Shown here in pieces: positions 41,312-53,010 of a DNA stretch of 64,000 bases. A program made the position numbers and the translations under genes. This DNA comes from Oscillospiraceae bacterium. GTDB lineage: Bacteria > Bacillota > Clostridia > Oscillospirales > UBA929. Where the stretch lies: the NCBI GenBank assembly GCA_009784085.1, contig WRCJ01000001.1, forward strand, positions 5,846-69,845. The letters run 5' to 3'. How positions within the stretch are numbered: the first letter of the stretch is position 1; every line of letters starts with the position of its first letter. The notes under the pieces are model-generated. The model was not told where the DNA came from. It worked only from the letters and a program-made list of their open reading frames with translations, and searched no databases.

Positions 41312-41445
41312 GGGACGCGCGGGGGCGCGTCCCCTACAACGCGCCGGGACGCGCGGGGGCGCGTCCCCTACAACGCGCCGGGACGTCGCCGGTAGGGCGC
41401 GGCATCCCTGACGCGCCGGGACGCGCGGGGGCGGGGGTCGCCGGC
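41312..41445. repeat. Family A and B palindromes between convergent genes
   Basis: Family B copies on the minus strand at 41312-41337 and 41346-41371, a full family A copy on the plus strand (GTAG 41392-41395, hairpin 41396-41417) and a partial B copy from 41419. They separate the radical SAM gene from secG. No gene is seen here; an 18-bp palindrome at 41574-41591 overlaps the secG stop. Confidence 0.9.
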
Positions 41446-41587
41446 AACGGACGGCAACCCTATAAACAGAGCAAAGCCGCCCTCCCATGAGCGGCTCCGC
41501 CGATATCTAAATTCCATTCTGATAGTAGTTTACCATATGATGTGGTACGTTGTCAATAGGTATACACGATATTGTAAAAAATATTTT

Positions 41588-41833
41588 TTACGCGGGAATA
41601 CATGAGAGGGCCAGCGTAAGGAAAATAAACAGTATCGCTACCCACTTCGTCATCTTGGCCAGCTTGGCATCCCATGTGCGAGCCTTGTTCTTGGACAGAA
41701 AGGTATCTGCCGCCCCGGCTATCGCGCCGGAAAGCCCCGACCGTTTTCCCGACTGCAACAAAACCACAGCCACCAGGAAGACGGCGGCGATGAGCTGCAC
41801 GATTGTCACTACCAACCTGAATATGTTGTCCAT
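41588..41833 (-). CDS. secG: Preprotein translocase subunit SecG
   Basis: An 81-residue SecG with two membrane segments around the conserved loop: LVVTIVQLIAAVFLVAVVLL, then LLQSGKRSGLSGAIAGAADTFL and the second segment VAILFIFLTLALSCI. ATG 41833 has TTAGGGGG upstream. The open frame extends further upstream, across the promoter, but that part is not coding. Confidence 0.95.
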   Translation of the reverse strand: MDNIFRLVVTIVQLIAAVFLVAVVLLQSGKRSGLSGAIAGAADTFLSKNKARTWDAKLAKMTKWVAILFIFLTLALSCIPA

Positions 41834-41864
41834 GAACAAACCCCCTAAGAGAAATAACCCTTTT

Positions 41865-41892
41865 ATTATAACACAAACAAAAATAATATCAA
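41865..41892 (-). promoter_or_regulatory. Promoter of secG
   Basis: Minus strand: -35 TTGATA (41892-41887), 16-bp spacer, -10 TATAAT (41870-41865). Confidence 0.75.
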
Positions 41893-42008
41893 GAGAAAAA
41901 TAATATTTTTCAGGGCAGTTTTCAGGGCAGCCGCCCACCAGCCGCTGGCTGTGCTTTGTCTCGCTCTGCCTTGCATTGCTTCGCTTTACATCGTTTTCAT
42001 TCAAATCC

Positions 42009-42155
42009 GTTTTACGACTTCTTCAAGTCGTAAAACATCCGGTTTCTTAATGGAGATAGCACTCCACCTGAAGTTATTCCGCCTAAAGAGGCGGGGGTCT
42101 TAACCCAGCTTGCCTTCGGCAAGACCCCCACCTCTAAGCGAAGCGTAGGTGGGGG
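42009..42155. mobile_element. Possible IS200/IS605-type end remnant or palindrome-only element
   Basis: Four hairpins in a gene-free gap: a perfect 12-bp stem with loop CTTC (42009-42036), GCCT/AGGC (42081-42092), GGGGGTCTT/AAGACCCCC enclosing CTTGCC/GGCAAG (42093-42129), and CCCCCACCT/AGGTGGGGG (42125-42155). The last two compete for the same bases. The final hairpin with the text CTCTAAGCGAAGCG resembles right ends of IS200/IS605 elements that follow tnpB. TTGAT follows at 42158-42162. No transposase or TnpB is present. Confidence 0.45.
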
Positions 42156-42169
42156 ATTTGATAAACATT

Positions 42170-43372
42170 TCATGCGTTTTTGCGCACGATCTCCGCCGTG
42201 TCCAGCGCAATCAGCAGTTCCTCGTTGGTAGGGATGAGCAGAATGCGCCCACGGGAACCCGCGGTGGATATATCTTGCTCCCCCGGGCCGGGGTCGCTGT
42301 TTTTCACCTCGTCCATTTCCAACCCCATATAGGTGAGTTCCCCCGCAATCCTGCGTCTCATGCCCGCGTTGTTTTCCCCGACGCCGGCCGTAAACACGAG
42401 GGCGTCCACCCCGTTGAGCACGGCGGCATACATGCCGACATGCTTTTTCACCGCATAGGCAAACATGCTAAGCGCCAGCTCCGCCCGTTCGTTCCCATTG
42501 GCCGTGGCATCCTCCAAGTCCCGAAAATCAGACGACACGCCGGATATCCCCAGCATCCCGGAATTCTGGTTGAGGACGTCTGTCACATCGGATAGGCTCA
42601 GGTTTTCCTCCTTTGCCAAGAAGGACAGGATGGCCGGGTCGACTGTCCCCGATCGCGTCCCCATCGGGACACCTTCAAGCGGGGTAAACCCCATGGATGT
42701 ATCTACGGATTGCCCACCCTTGACGGCGGCTATCGAGGAACCGTTGCCCAGATGACATGTGATGATTTTCAGTTTCTTGGGATCCCCGCCCAGTATCTTC
42801 GCCGCACGCTCGGACACATAGCGGTGCGACGTGCCATGAAATCCGTAGCGGCGGACATGCAGGCGTTCGTAATAATCGTAGGGCAGCGCGTAGATATACG
42901 CCACGGGCGGCATGGTCTGGTGGAAGGCCGTATCGAATACGGCTACTTGCTTCACGCCGTCCATCACACGCGCGCAGGCGCGGATCCCCACCAAGCTCGG
43001 CGGATTGTGCAGCGGCGCCAAATGGACGCAGTCCTCCACAGCCGTCAGCACATCGTCGTTGATGCAAACAGACCCGGCGAAGGTTTCCCCGCCATGCACC
43101 ACCCTATGGCCAACGGCCGCGATATCGCCCAGGCTCCTTAGGACGCCAGTCTCTTCGCCGAGGAGCAGATCGATGACTGCTTGCACGGCATCGGCATGGT
43201 CGTCCATGGTTTTTTCCACCACGAATTCGCGCCGACTGGGGATAACATGCTTGATTTTCCCATCCAGCCCGATGCGCTCGCATACGCCCCGCGCCATCAC
43301 CTCGCGCTTTTCCATGTCGAACAGCTGATATTTCAAAGAGGAACTGCCCGCATTGACCACCAATACATTCAT
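42170..43372 (-). CDS. ackA: Acetate kinase
   Basis: Converts acetyl phosphate and ADP to acetate and ATP. The 400 residues show the N-terminal signature VLVVNAGSSSLKYQLFDM, the second signature RRYGFHGTSHRYVSERAA, the catalytic region CHLGNGSSIAAVKGG and the C-terminal VFTAGVGENNAGMRRRI. It stands as a single gene with its own promoter (43410-43438). The usual partner pta is not in the window. It works downstream of PFOR in fermentative ATP formation. Confidence 0.98.
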   Translation of the reverse strand: MNVLVVNAGSSSLKYQLFDMEKREVMARGVCERIGLDGKIKHVIPSRREFVVEKTMDDHADAVQAVIDLLLGEETGVLRSLGDIAAVGHRVVHGGETFAGSVCINDDVLTAVEDCVHLAPLHNPPSLVGIRACARVMDGVKQVAVFDTAFHQTMPPVAYIYALPYDYYERLHVRRYGFHGTSHRYVSERAAKILGGDPKKLKIITCHLGNGSSIAAVKGGQSVDTSMGFTPLEGVPMGTRSGTVDPAILSFLAKEENLSLSDVTDVLNQNSGMLGISGVSSDFRDLEDATANGNERAELALSMFAYAVKKHVGMYAAVLNGVDALVFTAGVGENNAGMRRRIAGELTYMGLEMDEVKNSDPGPGEQDISTAGSRGRILLIPTNEELLIALDTAEIVRKNA

Positions 43373-43409
43373 TTTTTACATTTCCTTTCCCATATCATAA
43401 TGCATTGCC

Positions 43410-43438
43410 ATTGTATCATGTTTTTCCTTTTTTCACAA
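43410..43438 (-). promoter_or_regulatory. Promoter of ackA
   Basis: Minus strand: -35 TTGTGA (43438-43433), 17-bp spacer, -10 TACAAT (43415-43410). Confidence 0.7.
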
Positions 43439-43497
43439 CAATATTTCTCAGCCCCTCCCCGGCGCGCACGTCACGTGAGGCGGCATACTCGCCCAAC

Positions 43498-43523
43498 GGC
43501 GCGTCAAGGATGCCGCGCCCTAC
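43498..43523 (-). repeat. Single family A palindrome between ackA and dnaA
   Basis: Full copy with one loop change (TCAAGGATGC on the plus strand) and CTAC at 43520-43523, between the divergent promoters of ackA and dnaA. Confidence 0.85.
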
Positions 43524-43560
43524 GAACTACTCGTCGCATACGCGACGGCGCAAATTCTCC

Positions 43561-43589
43561 TTTACACCAAGCCGTAAATATGATATAAA
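43561..43589 (+). promoter_or_regulatory. Probable promoter of dnaA
   Basis: -35 TTTACA (43561-43566), 17-bp spacer, -10 TATAAA (43584-43589), about 74 bp before the start codon. Confidence 0.6.
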
Positions 43590-43662
43590 TATGCCATCGA
43601 CCCTGTTTTTTCTTTGTCATAATCTTTACCATAATAAGGCTCGAAACGATGGAGGATTTTTC

Positions 43663-44970
43663 ATGTTTTCCTATGAAGATATTTGGAACCACGTGATCTC
43701 GGAGTTGGCGCGCGCAACTTCCCAGACCGTTCTGCGCGCATGGTTCGACGGTATGAAAATCCTCCGGATCTCTGAAGACACAGCCTTTTTTTACACCCCT
43801 GCCAAATTTAAGCGCGATATGATCCTCAACCGATACGCGGATCGTATCAAGGTAATCCTCAGCGAACTCCTCAGCGTCCCCATGTCGGTGGAAATCATCA
43901 CGGAGGAAGAACTGGAGGATTTCACGCGGCAGGAGACCCTTCAGGAGGATAAGGAGGATTATAAGTCCTATACCTTCGATCGCTTTGTGGTTGGTTCTTC
44001 CAACAAGTTCGCGCATGCCGCCGCGCAGGCCGTATCCGACAACCCCGCGGGCGCTTACAACCCCCTTTTCATCTACGGTACCTCCGGCCTGGGGAAAACG
44101 CATCTCCTCTATGCCATCATGACGCGCGTCATGGAAAAGTTCCCCCATTTCAAGGTGCAATATGTCACCGCCGAGACGTTCACCCGTCAGTTGGTCACCG
44201 CCATACGCCTGGGGAAAAACTATGAATTCCATGATAATTACCGACGCCTCGATATGTTGCTCGTGGACGACATCCATTTTATCGCCGGCAAAGAGTTTTC
44301 CCAAGAGGAATTTTTCCATACCTTCAACACCCTGCATGAAGCCGGTAGACAAATTATCCTAGCCTCCGATCGACCGCCCAAAGACGTGAGCCGCCTGGAA
44401 GAACGGCTGCGTACCCGTTTTGAATGGGGCCTCATCGCGGACATTCAGCCCCCGGATTATGAAACCAGGCTCGCTATCGTGAACGTGAAGGCCTTCCGAT
44501 TGGGCCTGTCCCTCCCCGAAGAGGTATCCGATTACATTGCCGGCACGATCTCGTCGAACATACGCCAATTGGAGGGCGTCGTCAAAAAGATGATGGCGTA
44601 CCGGGATCTTGTCAACAAACCCATCAGCATGGAAACCGCCGAACAAGCCATCTCGGAGATTGTCCGCGAAAGCCCGGGCCTCTCGCCAACGCCCACCCTG
44701 AACCTCCAGGAAGTCTGTGACTTTTACAACTTGGACTCCGCCCAAGTCTTAGGGGCAAACCGGCGTTCCGACGTGGTACGGGCGCGCCAGCTCACCATGT
44801 ACCTCTGCCGGTTGCTGACGACAAAATCCCTGCATGACATTGGGAAATTCATCAACCGCGATCATACCACGGTGGGGCATGGCTGCGAAAAGGTGGAGGC
44901 GCTCAGGGTCTCCGACCCCATGATTTCTAAGGATATCCAATCGATGATTGAAAATATTCGCAACAAATAA
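43663..44970 (+). CDS. dnaA: Chromosomal replication initiator DnaA
   Basis: The initiator ATPase. 435 residues: domain I (IWNHVISELARATSQTVLRAWF), a short domain II, the AAA+ domain with Walker A GTSGLGKTHLL and Walker B LLVDDIHFIAGK, and the C-terminal DNA-binding domain with the conserved RDHTTV (GKFINRDHTTVGHGCEKV). ATG 43663 follows GGAGG by seven bases; the open frame upstream runs through repeat and promoter DNA and is not coding. The DHTT motif that contacts canonical boxes is intact. Confidence 0.98.
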   Translation: MFSYEDIWNHVISELARATSQTVLRAWFDGMKILRISEDTAFFYTPAKFKRDMILNRYADRIKVILSELLSVPMSVEIITEEELEDFTRQETLQEDKEDYKSYTFDRFVVGSSNKFAHAAAQAVSDNPAGAYNPLFIYGTSGLGKTHLLYAIMTRVMEKFPHFKVQYVTAETFTRQLVTAIRLGKNYEFHDNYRRLDMLLVDDIHFIAGKEFSQEEFFHTFNTLHEAGRQIILASDRPPKDVSRLEERLRTRFEWGLIADIQPPDYETRLAIVNVKAFRLGLSLPEEVSDYIAGTISSNIRQLEGVVKKMMAYRDLVNKPISMETAEQAISEIVRESPGLSPTPTLNLQEVCDFYNLDSAQVLGANRRSDVVRARQLTMYLCRLLTTKSLHDIGKFINRDHTTVGHGCEKVEALRVSDPMISKDIQSMIENIRNK

Positions 44971-45218
44971 ATAAGGCTTCATCCCAAGGCTTTATCCCCC
45001 GCGTTTTTTATCCCCCGCACGTTGGGGATTGTGGAAGCATGCCGCTCCCCTTGCTTTTTTCTTCTGCGTTTGCCACGCGAAATCCCCCTATTTATCCCCC
45101 AGGCCTGTTGGATGCGCATGTCCAGCCGTGCAACTGTTCCCGCCCGTTATCCCCCATCCCACGGCCTACCGCTACCTTGGCTATCGTATTAACTAATCTA
45201 TTCTATTCTTAGAAAGAG
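44971..45218 (+). other. Candidate replication origin with four TTATCCCCC boxes
   Basis: The dnaA-dnaN gap has four identical 9-mers TTATCCCCC at 44992-45000, 45008-45016, 45092-45100 and 45147-45155. A weaker canonical-like box on the minus strand lies at 45030-45038. An A+T-rich stretch (45181-45217) could be the unwinding element. No gene is seen. Canonical TTATCCACA is absent, so this is a proposal from position and repetition. Confidence 0.6.
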
Positions 45219-45227
45219 ATGATCAAC

Positions 45228-46349
45228 ATGAAGTTTTCCTGTGACAAAGCCCCCCTGCTTTCCTCCATCCTCACCGTTTCCCGCGCCGTTTCGTCCAGAA
45301 GTAGCATCGCCGCCTTAGAGGGGATCCTCATCGTAGCGGATACCAAGCTCATACTCTACGGATACAACATGGAGATTGGTATCCGGGAAGAGTTGGAGGC
45401 GGATATTGAAGTGCCAGGCAGCGTTGTGATTGTTTCGCGCTTGCTGACGGATATCATCCGACGCTTGCCCGACGATAAGGTCGTGTTTTCCCTTTCGGAT
45501 AAAATGGTCATGCATATCGAGTGCGGCCGCTCCATTTATGACATCTCGGCATGTTATGATGGGCAGGCGTTTCCGAATATGCCATCTGTCCCGGAGGAAG
45601 AATGCGCGTTGATGACAAAACGGATGCTCAAGGAAATGATCCAAGGAACGGTATTCGCCGTTTCCGAGAACGACGCGAAAAAGATCCATATGGGATCGAA
45701 GTTCGTGTGGGAGAACGGCTGCCTTTCCGTCGTTTCTATCGATGGTTTCCGCCTGGCCATGCGCAGGCAAGCGTATACGGGGACGGCGCCACAAGAAGAC
45801 TTTGTCGTGCCGGGGGCGGCTTTGCGCGAAGTGGAAAAGCTCCTGTCGGACGGGGAGGAAAACATACGCATCGTATTGGGCAGCAGGCATATTATGTTTC
45901 AAATCGATACGATAACGCTGACGACAAGACTGCTCGAAGGGGAATTTATCAACTATATGGCTACGATCCCCAAGGAACAGCCGGTATCCGTGACGCTGAA
46001 TACGCAAGAATTTGCCTCATGCATCGAGCGCGTCAGTTTGCTCATCAATGAGAAAATCAAGAACCCCTTGCGCCTCTACTTGGAAGAAAACCGCATTGTC
46101 GTTTCCTGCACGACCGCGCTGGGGGCGGCGCAGGATGATTGCCCGGCGACGGTAGTCGGGTTGCCGGAGGATAACCCAGAGATGGAAATAGGGTTTAACC
46201 ACCGGTACTTGCTGGAAGCGTTGAATTCCCTGAAAGAACAGCAATGCGTCATTCGGTTTACCAACCCGTTGTCCCCTTGTATCATCGTGCCCCAGGAGGG
46301 CGATGCGTTCATGCACATGATCCTGCCGGTGAGGCTCAGGAGCGAATAG
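45228..46349 (+). CDS. dnaN: DNA polymerase III beta subunit (sliding clamp)
   Basis: The clamp that tethers the replicase to DNA. 373 residues in three clamp-fold domains; seen are MKFSCDKAPLLSSILTVSRAV, the VSIDGFRLAMRR block of the middle domain and the C-terminal LPVRLRSE-type ending after HRYLLEALNSL. ATG 45228 has AAGAG about nine bases upstream; ATG 45219 sits directly on that site. The gene usually found next, yaaA (S4 domain), is absent: recF follows. Confidence 0.97.
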   Translation: MKFSCDKAPLLSSILTVSRAVSSRSSIAALEGILIVADTKLILYGYNMEIGIREELEADIEVPGSVVIVSRLLTDIIRRLPDDKVVFSLSDKMVMHIECGRSIYDISACYDGQAFPNMPSVPEEECALMTKRMLKEMIQGTVFAVSENDAKKIHMGSKFVWENGCLSVVSIDGFRLAMRRQAYTGTAPQEDFVVPGAALREVEKLLSDGEENIRIVLGSRHIMFQIDTITLTTRLLEGEFINYMATIPKEQPVSVTLNTQEFASCIERVSLLINEKIKNPLRLYLEENRIVVSCTTALGAAQDDCPATVVGLPEDNPEMEIGFNHRYLLEALNSLKEQQCVIRFTNPLSPCIIVPQEGDAFMHMILPVRLRSE

Positions 46350-46357
46350 ACATAGGC

Positions 46358-47569
46358 ATGAACGATGACATGATCAATGACAGGAACAAGGACATGGGCA
46401 GGAAAAATGGCAACGACATGGGTAGGAGCATGGGCAGGAGGGATTCTGTTCGTGTGGAAAAGCTTTCGCTTGTGAATTTTCGGAACTTTGAGAAGGAGGC
46501 TGTCCGCTTTTTTCCCGGCGTCAATATTATTTGTGGAAATAACGCGCAAGGAAAGACAAGTCTCTTGGAGGCCGTGTTTTTTTTGGGCGCGGGGAAGAGT
46601 TGCCGCACGGCGCGGGAGCGGGACATGATTCGCATAGGGCAAAAAGAGGGGCGCGTCGAGGCATGTTTTACTTCCGAGGGAAGGGCGCAAACCGTAGAAG
46701 CGAGCATATACAAACAACAGCGCAGGCTTTTTTTTATCAACGGCATCAAACTGAACACGCCCAGGGAACTCTTGGGCCGAATGCCCTGTGTCTTTTTTGG
46801 GGCTTCCCAGTTGGATATTGTGCGCGAGGGCGCGGCGGCGCGGCGGCGTTTCATGGATATCGCCCTCTGCCAGTTGAAGCCGCGCTATCTATCGCATTTG
46901 GCGGAGTTTAACCGCTTACTGGCGCATAAAAAGAGGATACTGGAAGACGCGGCGCAGGGGGCCGCCATGGCGGACGTGTTGCCGGACTTCAACAGGCGCA
47001 TAGCAAAAATAGCATCCCGCGTCGTGGCGTACAGGGCGTCCTTTGTCGCGAAGGTGGCGGCGATGGCGTCGGTTTTCCATCGGGAAGCGACGGGGGGTAG
47101 GGAGAATATCACGCTCAACTATCTGACGCGACCGGCCTTCGAAGAGGGGACAACGGAAGAAGACCATGAGGGAATGTTATATCATGCCCTCAAGAAAATG
47201 GAGATGTCGGAGCGGGCGGCGTTGCGCTGTTTGGTCGGCCCCCATCTGGATGATATCGCAATCTTGATCGATAACGCCGAAGCGCGTAAATATGGGTCGC
47301 AGGGGCAGACACGCACGGCGGCACTGGCGATGGTATTGGCGGAAAGGCAGATATTTAAGGAAGAATTCGGCAGTTTTCCCATCCTTTTATTGGACGACGT
47401 ATTGTCGGAACTCGATGCGGCCAGGCAGGCGTTTGTCTTACAGAGAACCGGCGAAGGGCAGGTCATCATTACCTGCTGCAACACGGACATACTGTCCACC
47501 TGGAAAGAAGGGCGCGTCATCCATATCGAAAATGGGGGGGTCGTGCATGTATCTGCATCTGGGACATAA
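46358..47569 (+). CDS. recF: DNA replication and repair protein RecF
   Basis: An SMC-like ATPase that loads RecA at gaps. Walker A is GNNAQGKTSLLEAV, and the C-terminal Walker B is ILLLDDVLSELDAARQ. The family domain begins at VEKLSLVNFRNF. Upstream in frame is an Asn/Asp/Met/Gly-rich repetitive stretch of about 30 residues. GTG 46454 has AGGAGGG eleven bases upstream and may be the true start. The gene overlaps remB by 23 bp at its end. Confidence 0.93.
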   Translation: MNDDMINDRNKDMGRKNGNDMGRSMGRRDSVRVEKLSLVNFRNFEKEAVRFFPGVNIICGNNAQGKTSLLEAVFFLGAGKSCRTARERDMIRIGQKEGRVEACFTSEGRAQTVEASIYKQQRRLFFINGIKLNTPRELLGRMPCVFFGASQLDIVREGAAARRRFMDIALCQLKPRYLSHLAEFNRLLAHKKRILEDAAQGAAMADVLPDFNRRIAKIASRVVAYRASFVAKVAAMASVFHREATGGRENITLNYLTRPAFEEGTTEEDHEGMLYHALKKMEMSERAALRCLVGPHLDDIAILIDNAEARKYGSQGQTRTAALAMVLAERQIFKEEFGSFPILLLDDVLSELDAARQAFVLQRTGEGQVIITCCNTDILSTWKEGRVIHIENGGVVHVSASGT

Positions 47570-47810
47570 CACAGTCGTACCCCACAAATCGATTATCGGA
47601 GTATTTGACTTGGAGATTACCTCCCATTCCCGGCAAACGCGGGCATTTTTGTCTGAAGCGCAAAAAAAGGGGCAAGTCAAGGCGGTGATCGACGAGTTGC
47701 CGGCATCCTTTGTCCTCTGCGCCATGGACGGGAAGACGACGGTGTATTTGTCGCCTATCTCGGCGGCGACGCTCGGCAAAAGGGCGAGGGAAAATATCCT
47801 GGAAGATTGA
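47547..47810 (+). CDS. remB: RemB/YaaB-like DUF370 protein
   Basis: 87 residues of the DUF370 family, related to the biofilm-matrix regulator RemA. It begins MYLHLGHNTVVPHKSIIGVFDLE and ends LGKRARENILED. In Bacillus the gene yaaB/remB lies directly after recF, as here. ATG 47547 lies inside the end of recF with GGGGGG six bases upstream. Confidence 0.92.
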   Translation: MYLHLGHNTVVPHKSIIGVFDLEITSHSRQTRAFLSEAQKKGQVKAVIDELPASFVLCAMDGKTTVYLSPISAATLGKRARENILED

Positions 47811-47816
47811 CAATTC

Positions 47817-49827
<2,011 letters not shown>

Positions 49828-49897
49828 TTTGATAAAGTTATAACATTACGGAATCAGCGTTGCCGGTCGGGGTACCGTTACCGGTTGGGGGTTTTTT

Positions 49898-52363
49898 ATG
49901 TCGGAGACGAAGCATCCTGTGGATTTCGAAAATCAGAAGATCGTGACGGTGGACTTAGAGCGAGAGATGAAAAAGTCCTACATCGACTATGCCATGTCGG
50001 TCATCGTGGGACGCGCGTTGCCGGATGTGCGCGACGGGCTCAAGCCGGTGCATCGGCGCATCTTGTATACCATGTACGAGGAAAACCTCACGCCGGAAAG
50101 GCCGTACCGCAAATCCGCCACGGCGGTGGGCGACGTGCTGGGCCGCTACCACCCCCACGGCGACGCATCGGTTTACGACGCGCTTGTGCGCATGGCACAG
50201 GACTTTTCGTTGCGCTACCCGCTCGTGGACGGCCACGGGAACTTCGGATCGGTGGACGGCGACCCGCCCGCCGCCTACCGCTACACCGAGGCGCGTATGT
50301 CGAGGATCGCGATGGCGCTCATGGCCGATATCGACAAGGAGACCGTGGATTTTGTCCCAAACTACGACAACTCCCGAAGGGAGCCTTGGGTGTTGCCGTC
50401 GCGATTCCCCTGCCTGCTGGTCAACGGGACGACCGGCATCGCGGTGGGCATGGCCACCAACATCCCGCCGCATAACCTGCGCGAGGTCATCGACGCGACC
50501 ATCTGCGTCTTGGAAAACGAGGAGGCCGACCTAAACGACCTCATGGAGTATATCCAGGGCCCGGATTTCCCCACGGCGGCCAGCATCTTGGGGCGCGTGG
50601 GCATCCGGGCGGCCTATGCCACCGGCAGGGGCAGGGTCAAGGTACGCGCCAGGGCCGAGATAGAGGAAACGAAGGGTTCCCGCCAGCGCATCGTGGTCTC
50701 GGAGCTCCCCTATATGGTCAACAAAACAAGGCTGGTGGAAGCCATTGCCGAGCTGGTCAAGGGGAAGACCATCGAGGGGATCAGCGAAATACGCGACGAG
50801 AGCGACCGGGGCGGCATGAAATTGGTGATCGAGCTCAAGCGGGACGCCAATGCCCAGGTCGTGCTCAACAAGCTGTACGCCCATACGGCCATGCAGTCCA
50901 CCTTCGCCATCAACATGCTGGCCCTGGTCGATGGGAAGCCCGTGATCCTCTCCTTGCGGGAGACGCTCGATCATTACATCGCCCACCAAATCGAGGTCAT
51001 CGTCCGCCGCACGAGGTTCCTGCTCAAGCGCGCGCATGACCGGGCTCATCTCTTGGAGGGCTTGCGCGTCGCCGTAGACAATTTGGACGAGGTGATCGCG
51101 ATCATCCGCGGGTCATACAGCAACGCGAAAGCCAAGCTCATGGAGCGGTTTTCGTTGACGGACGCGCAGGGGCAGGCGATCGTCGATTTCAGGTTGGGCC
51201 GCTTGCAGGGGCTGGAACTGGAAAAAATAGAGAATGAATACCGGGAACTGATGGAGAAAATCAGGCGGTATCAGGAAATATTGGCATCCGACGAAGAGGT
51301 TCGCGCCATTTTGCGCGAGGAATTGCTGGAAATCAGGGAGAAGTTCGGCGACGATCGCCGCACGGAGATTGTGCCCGTGGACGACGAGATAGACATCGAG
51401 GATCTGATCGAGCGCGAGGACTGCGTGTACACGCTGACCCACGCCGGGTACATCAAGCGCATACAAAAATCGGTTTACCGCACCCAGCGGCGGGGCGGGA
51501 AGGGCGTGACCGCCCAGACGATGCGCGAAGAGGACTATGTGGAGGAGCTGTTCGTGGCGTCCACGCACGACGTGATGCTGTTCTTCACCAACTATGGGCG
51601 CCTGTACCGCAAGAAGGGCTACTTTATCCCGGAAGCCGGCCGGGCGGCCAAGGGGATGAATATCGTCAATGTACTGCCGCTGGAGGCAGGGGAGAAGGTG
51701 ACCGCCATGATCCCGGTCGCCCAGGACGATCCCAACCGGTTCCTGGTTATGATCACCCGGCGCGGGACCGTCAAGCGCATCGAGCTGGACAGGCTGGAGA
51801 CCGCCCGCAAAGGGGGCATCCGCGCGTTGCGCCTGGAGGAGGGCGACGAGCTCATCGCCGTGCGCAAGACCAGCGGGGACGAGGATATCATTTTGGCGTC
51901 GCGCGAGGGCATGGCCATTTGTTTCCGCGAGACGGACATCCGGGAGATGGGTCGCGTGGCCGCCGGCGTGCGGGGCATCCGCTTGGGGCGGGGGGACTAC
52001 GTTGTGGGCGCGGTCCGCATGCACCCGGAGGAAACCTTGCTGACTGTCACGGAGAAGGGATACGGCAAGCGCACCGCGCCGGGGGAATACAGGCGCGGCG
52101 GCGAGGCCCAGCACCGGGGAGGCAAAGGGCTCAAGGCCCATGGCATCACGGAGAAAACAGGGAAAGTGGCCGCCATCAAGGCGGTGGCGGAAGACGACGA
52201 TGTGTTGTTGATCTCGGACGACGGTACCATCATCCGCATGGCGACAAGCGACATCAACCTTTACTCGCGCAGTGCCCAAGGCGTTATCCTCATGCGCATG
52301 GCAGGGGATGCCCGCGTGATCGCGGTGGCCAGCACGAAGAGCGAGGAAGAGGAAGAGAGCTGA
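49898..52363 (+). CDS. gyrA: DNA gyrase subunit A
   Basis: The DNA-cleaving subunit. 821 residues: the [21 protein letters not shown] start, the catalytic Tyr in [12 protein letters not shown], and six beta-propeller blades in the C-terminal third with the gyrase box in the QRRGGKGV region ([13 protein letters not shown]). A GGGGG site precedes ATG 49898. Confidence 0.98.
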   Translation: MSETKHPVDFENQKIVTVDLEREMKKSYIDYAMSVIVGRALPDVRDGLKPVHRRILYTMYEENLTPERPYRKSATAVGDVLGRYHPHGDASVYDALVRMAQDFSLRYPLVDGHGNFGSVDGDPPAAYRYTEARMSRIAMALMADIDKETVDFVPNYDNSRREPWVLPSRFPCLLVNGTTGIAVGMATNIPPHNLREVIDATICVLENEEADLNDLMEYIQGPDFPTAASILGRVGIRAAYATGRGRVKVRARAEIEETKGSRQRIVVSELPYMVNKTRLVEAIAELVKGKTIEGISEIRDESDRGGMKLVIELKRDANAQVVLNKLYAHTAMQSTFAINMLALVDGKPVILSLRETLDHYIAHQIEVIVRRTRFLLKRAHDRAHLLEGLRVAVDNLDEVIAIIRGSYSNAKAKLMERFSLTDAQGQAIVDFRLGRLQGLELEKIENEYRELMEKIRRYQEILASDEEVRAILREELLEIREKFGDDRRTEIVPVDDEIDIEDLIEREDCVYTLTHAGYIKRIQKSVYRTQRRGGKGVTAQTMREEDYVEELFVASTHDVMLFFTNYGRLYRKKGYFIPEAGRAAKGMNIVNVLPLEAGEKVTAMIPVAQDDPNRFLVMITRRGTVKRIELDRLETARKGGIRALRLEEGDELIAVRKTSGDEDIILASREGMAICFRETDIREMGRVAAGVRGIRLGRGDYVVGAVRMHPEETLLTVTEKGYGKRTAPGEYRRGGEAQHRGGKGLKAHGITEKTGKVAAIKAVAEDDDVLLISDDGTIIRMATSDINLYSRSAQGVILMRMAGDARVIAVASTKSEEEEES

Positions 52364-52401
52364 GCTGTAGGCGATATTTTACATGATAGGTGGGGACGGG
52401 T

Positions 52402-53010
52402 ATGGATGAAAGAACTGCTATTTTTGTATGGGGCTTTACGCTTGCGCTGATGATAATTCTTAGTGTACTCGCCGGGAGAATGGCTCGTGAAAGAAACCGT
52501 AATCCCGCAAGATGGGTCATTCTATGTCTATTTGTCTCACCTGTCATCGTGGTTATTATCCTGGCCTGCATCGGAGAAAATATGGCCGAAAAACACAAAG
52601 AAGAACTCATAGCGGAACAAGAACGCAATGAAGAGCTGTTGCAGCGGATTCACGAACTCGAAAAGGGAGTAGCGGACGAAGACAAGGAGTCTCAGACAGA
52701 TATAGACGAAAAACAGGAGGCCGCCAAAAAACAGGAGGAAGAAGACAGGAGGCAGGAGGAAGCCAGGGAGAGGAGACAGCAGGAGCTGGAGGACAAAGGG
52801 ATCGCCCTGCTGATCGATAGCGAGGAAATCATGCAGGATGCCTATACGCGGAGGCTTCTGTACGGCAAGGAAGCGTATATATCCTATTTGCGCCATATGG
52901 CCAATGTATTCGATCTGGAGGGCATCGAATGGACGGATCAGACCATCGACGATATAGATCTCATGCTGAGATCAGAGGAGCCAATGGATGAACTGCAGGA
53001 TCAACTATGA
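52402..53010 (+). CDS. Hypothetical membrane protein with coiled coil
   Basis: I do not recognise the family. 202 residues: two hydrophobic segments near the N-terminus (FVWGFTLALMIILSVLAG and WVILCLFVSPVIVVIILACI), then a long charged coiled-coil stretch rich in Glu, Lys, Gln and Arg (about residues 60-130), and a short C-terminal acidic domain (KEAYISYLRHMANVFDLEG). ATG 52402 has GGTGGGG upstream; GTG 52390 is an alternative. It overlaps rnhA by 4 bp (ATGA), so the two are probably co-translated. Confidence 0.8.
   Translation: MDERTAIFVWGFTLALMIILSVLAGRMARERNRNPARWVILCLFVSPVIVVIILACIGENMAEKHKEELIAEQERNEELLQRIHELEKGVADEDKESQTDIDEKQEAAKKQEEEDRRQEEARERRQQELEDKGIALLIDSEEIMQDAYTRRLLYGKEAYISYLRHMANVFDLEGIEWTDQTIDDIDLMLRSEEPMDELQDQL

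Noticed and set aside
43405..43662. In-frame N-terminal extension of dnaA
   Set aside because: It includes a family A palindrome and a promoter, and ATG 43663 has a good ribosome-binding site and matches DnaA N-termini.
51113..52279. 388-codon minus-strand open frame
   Set aside because: Antisense to gyrA; no family features.
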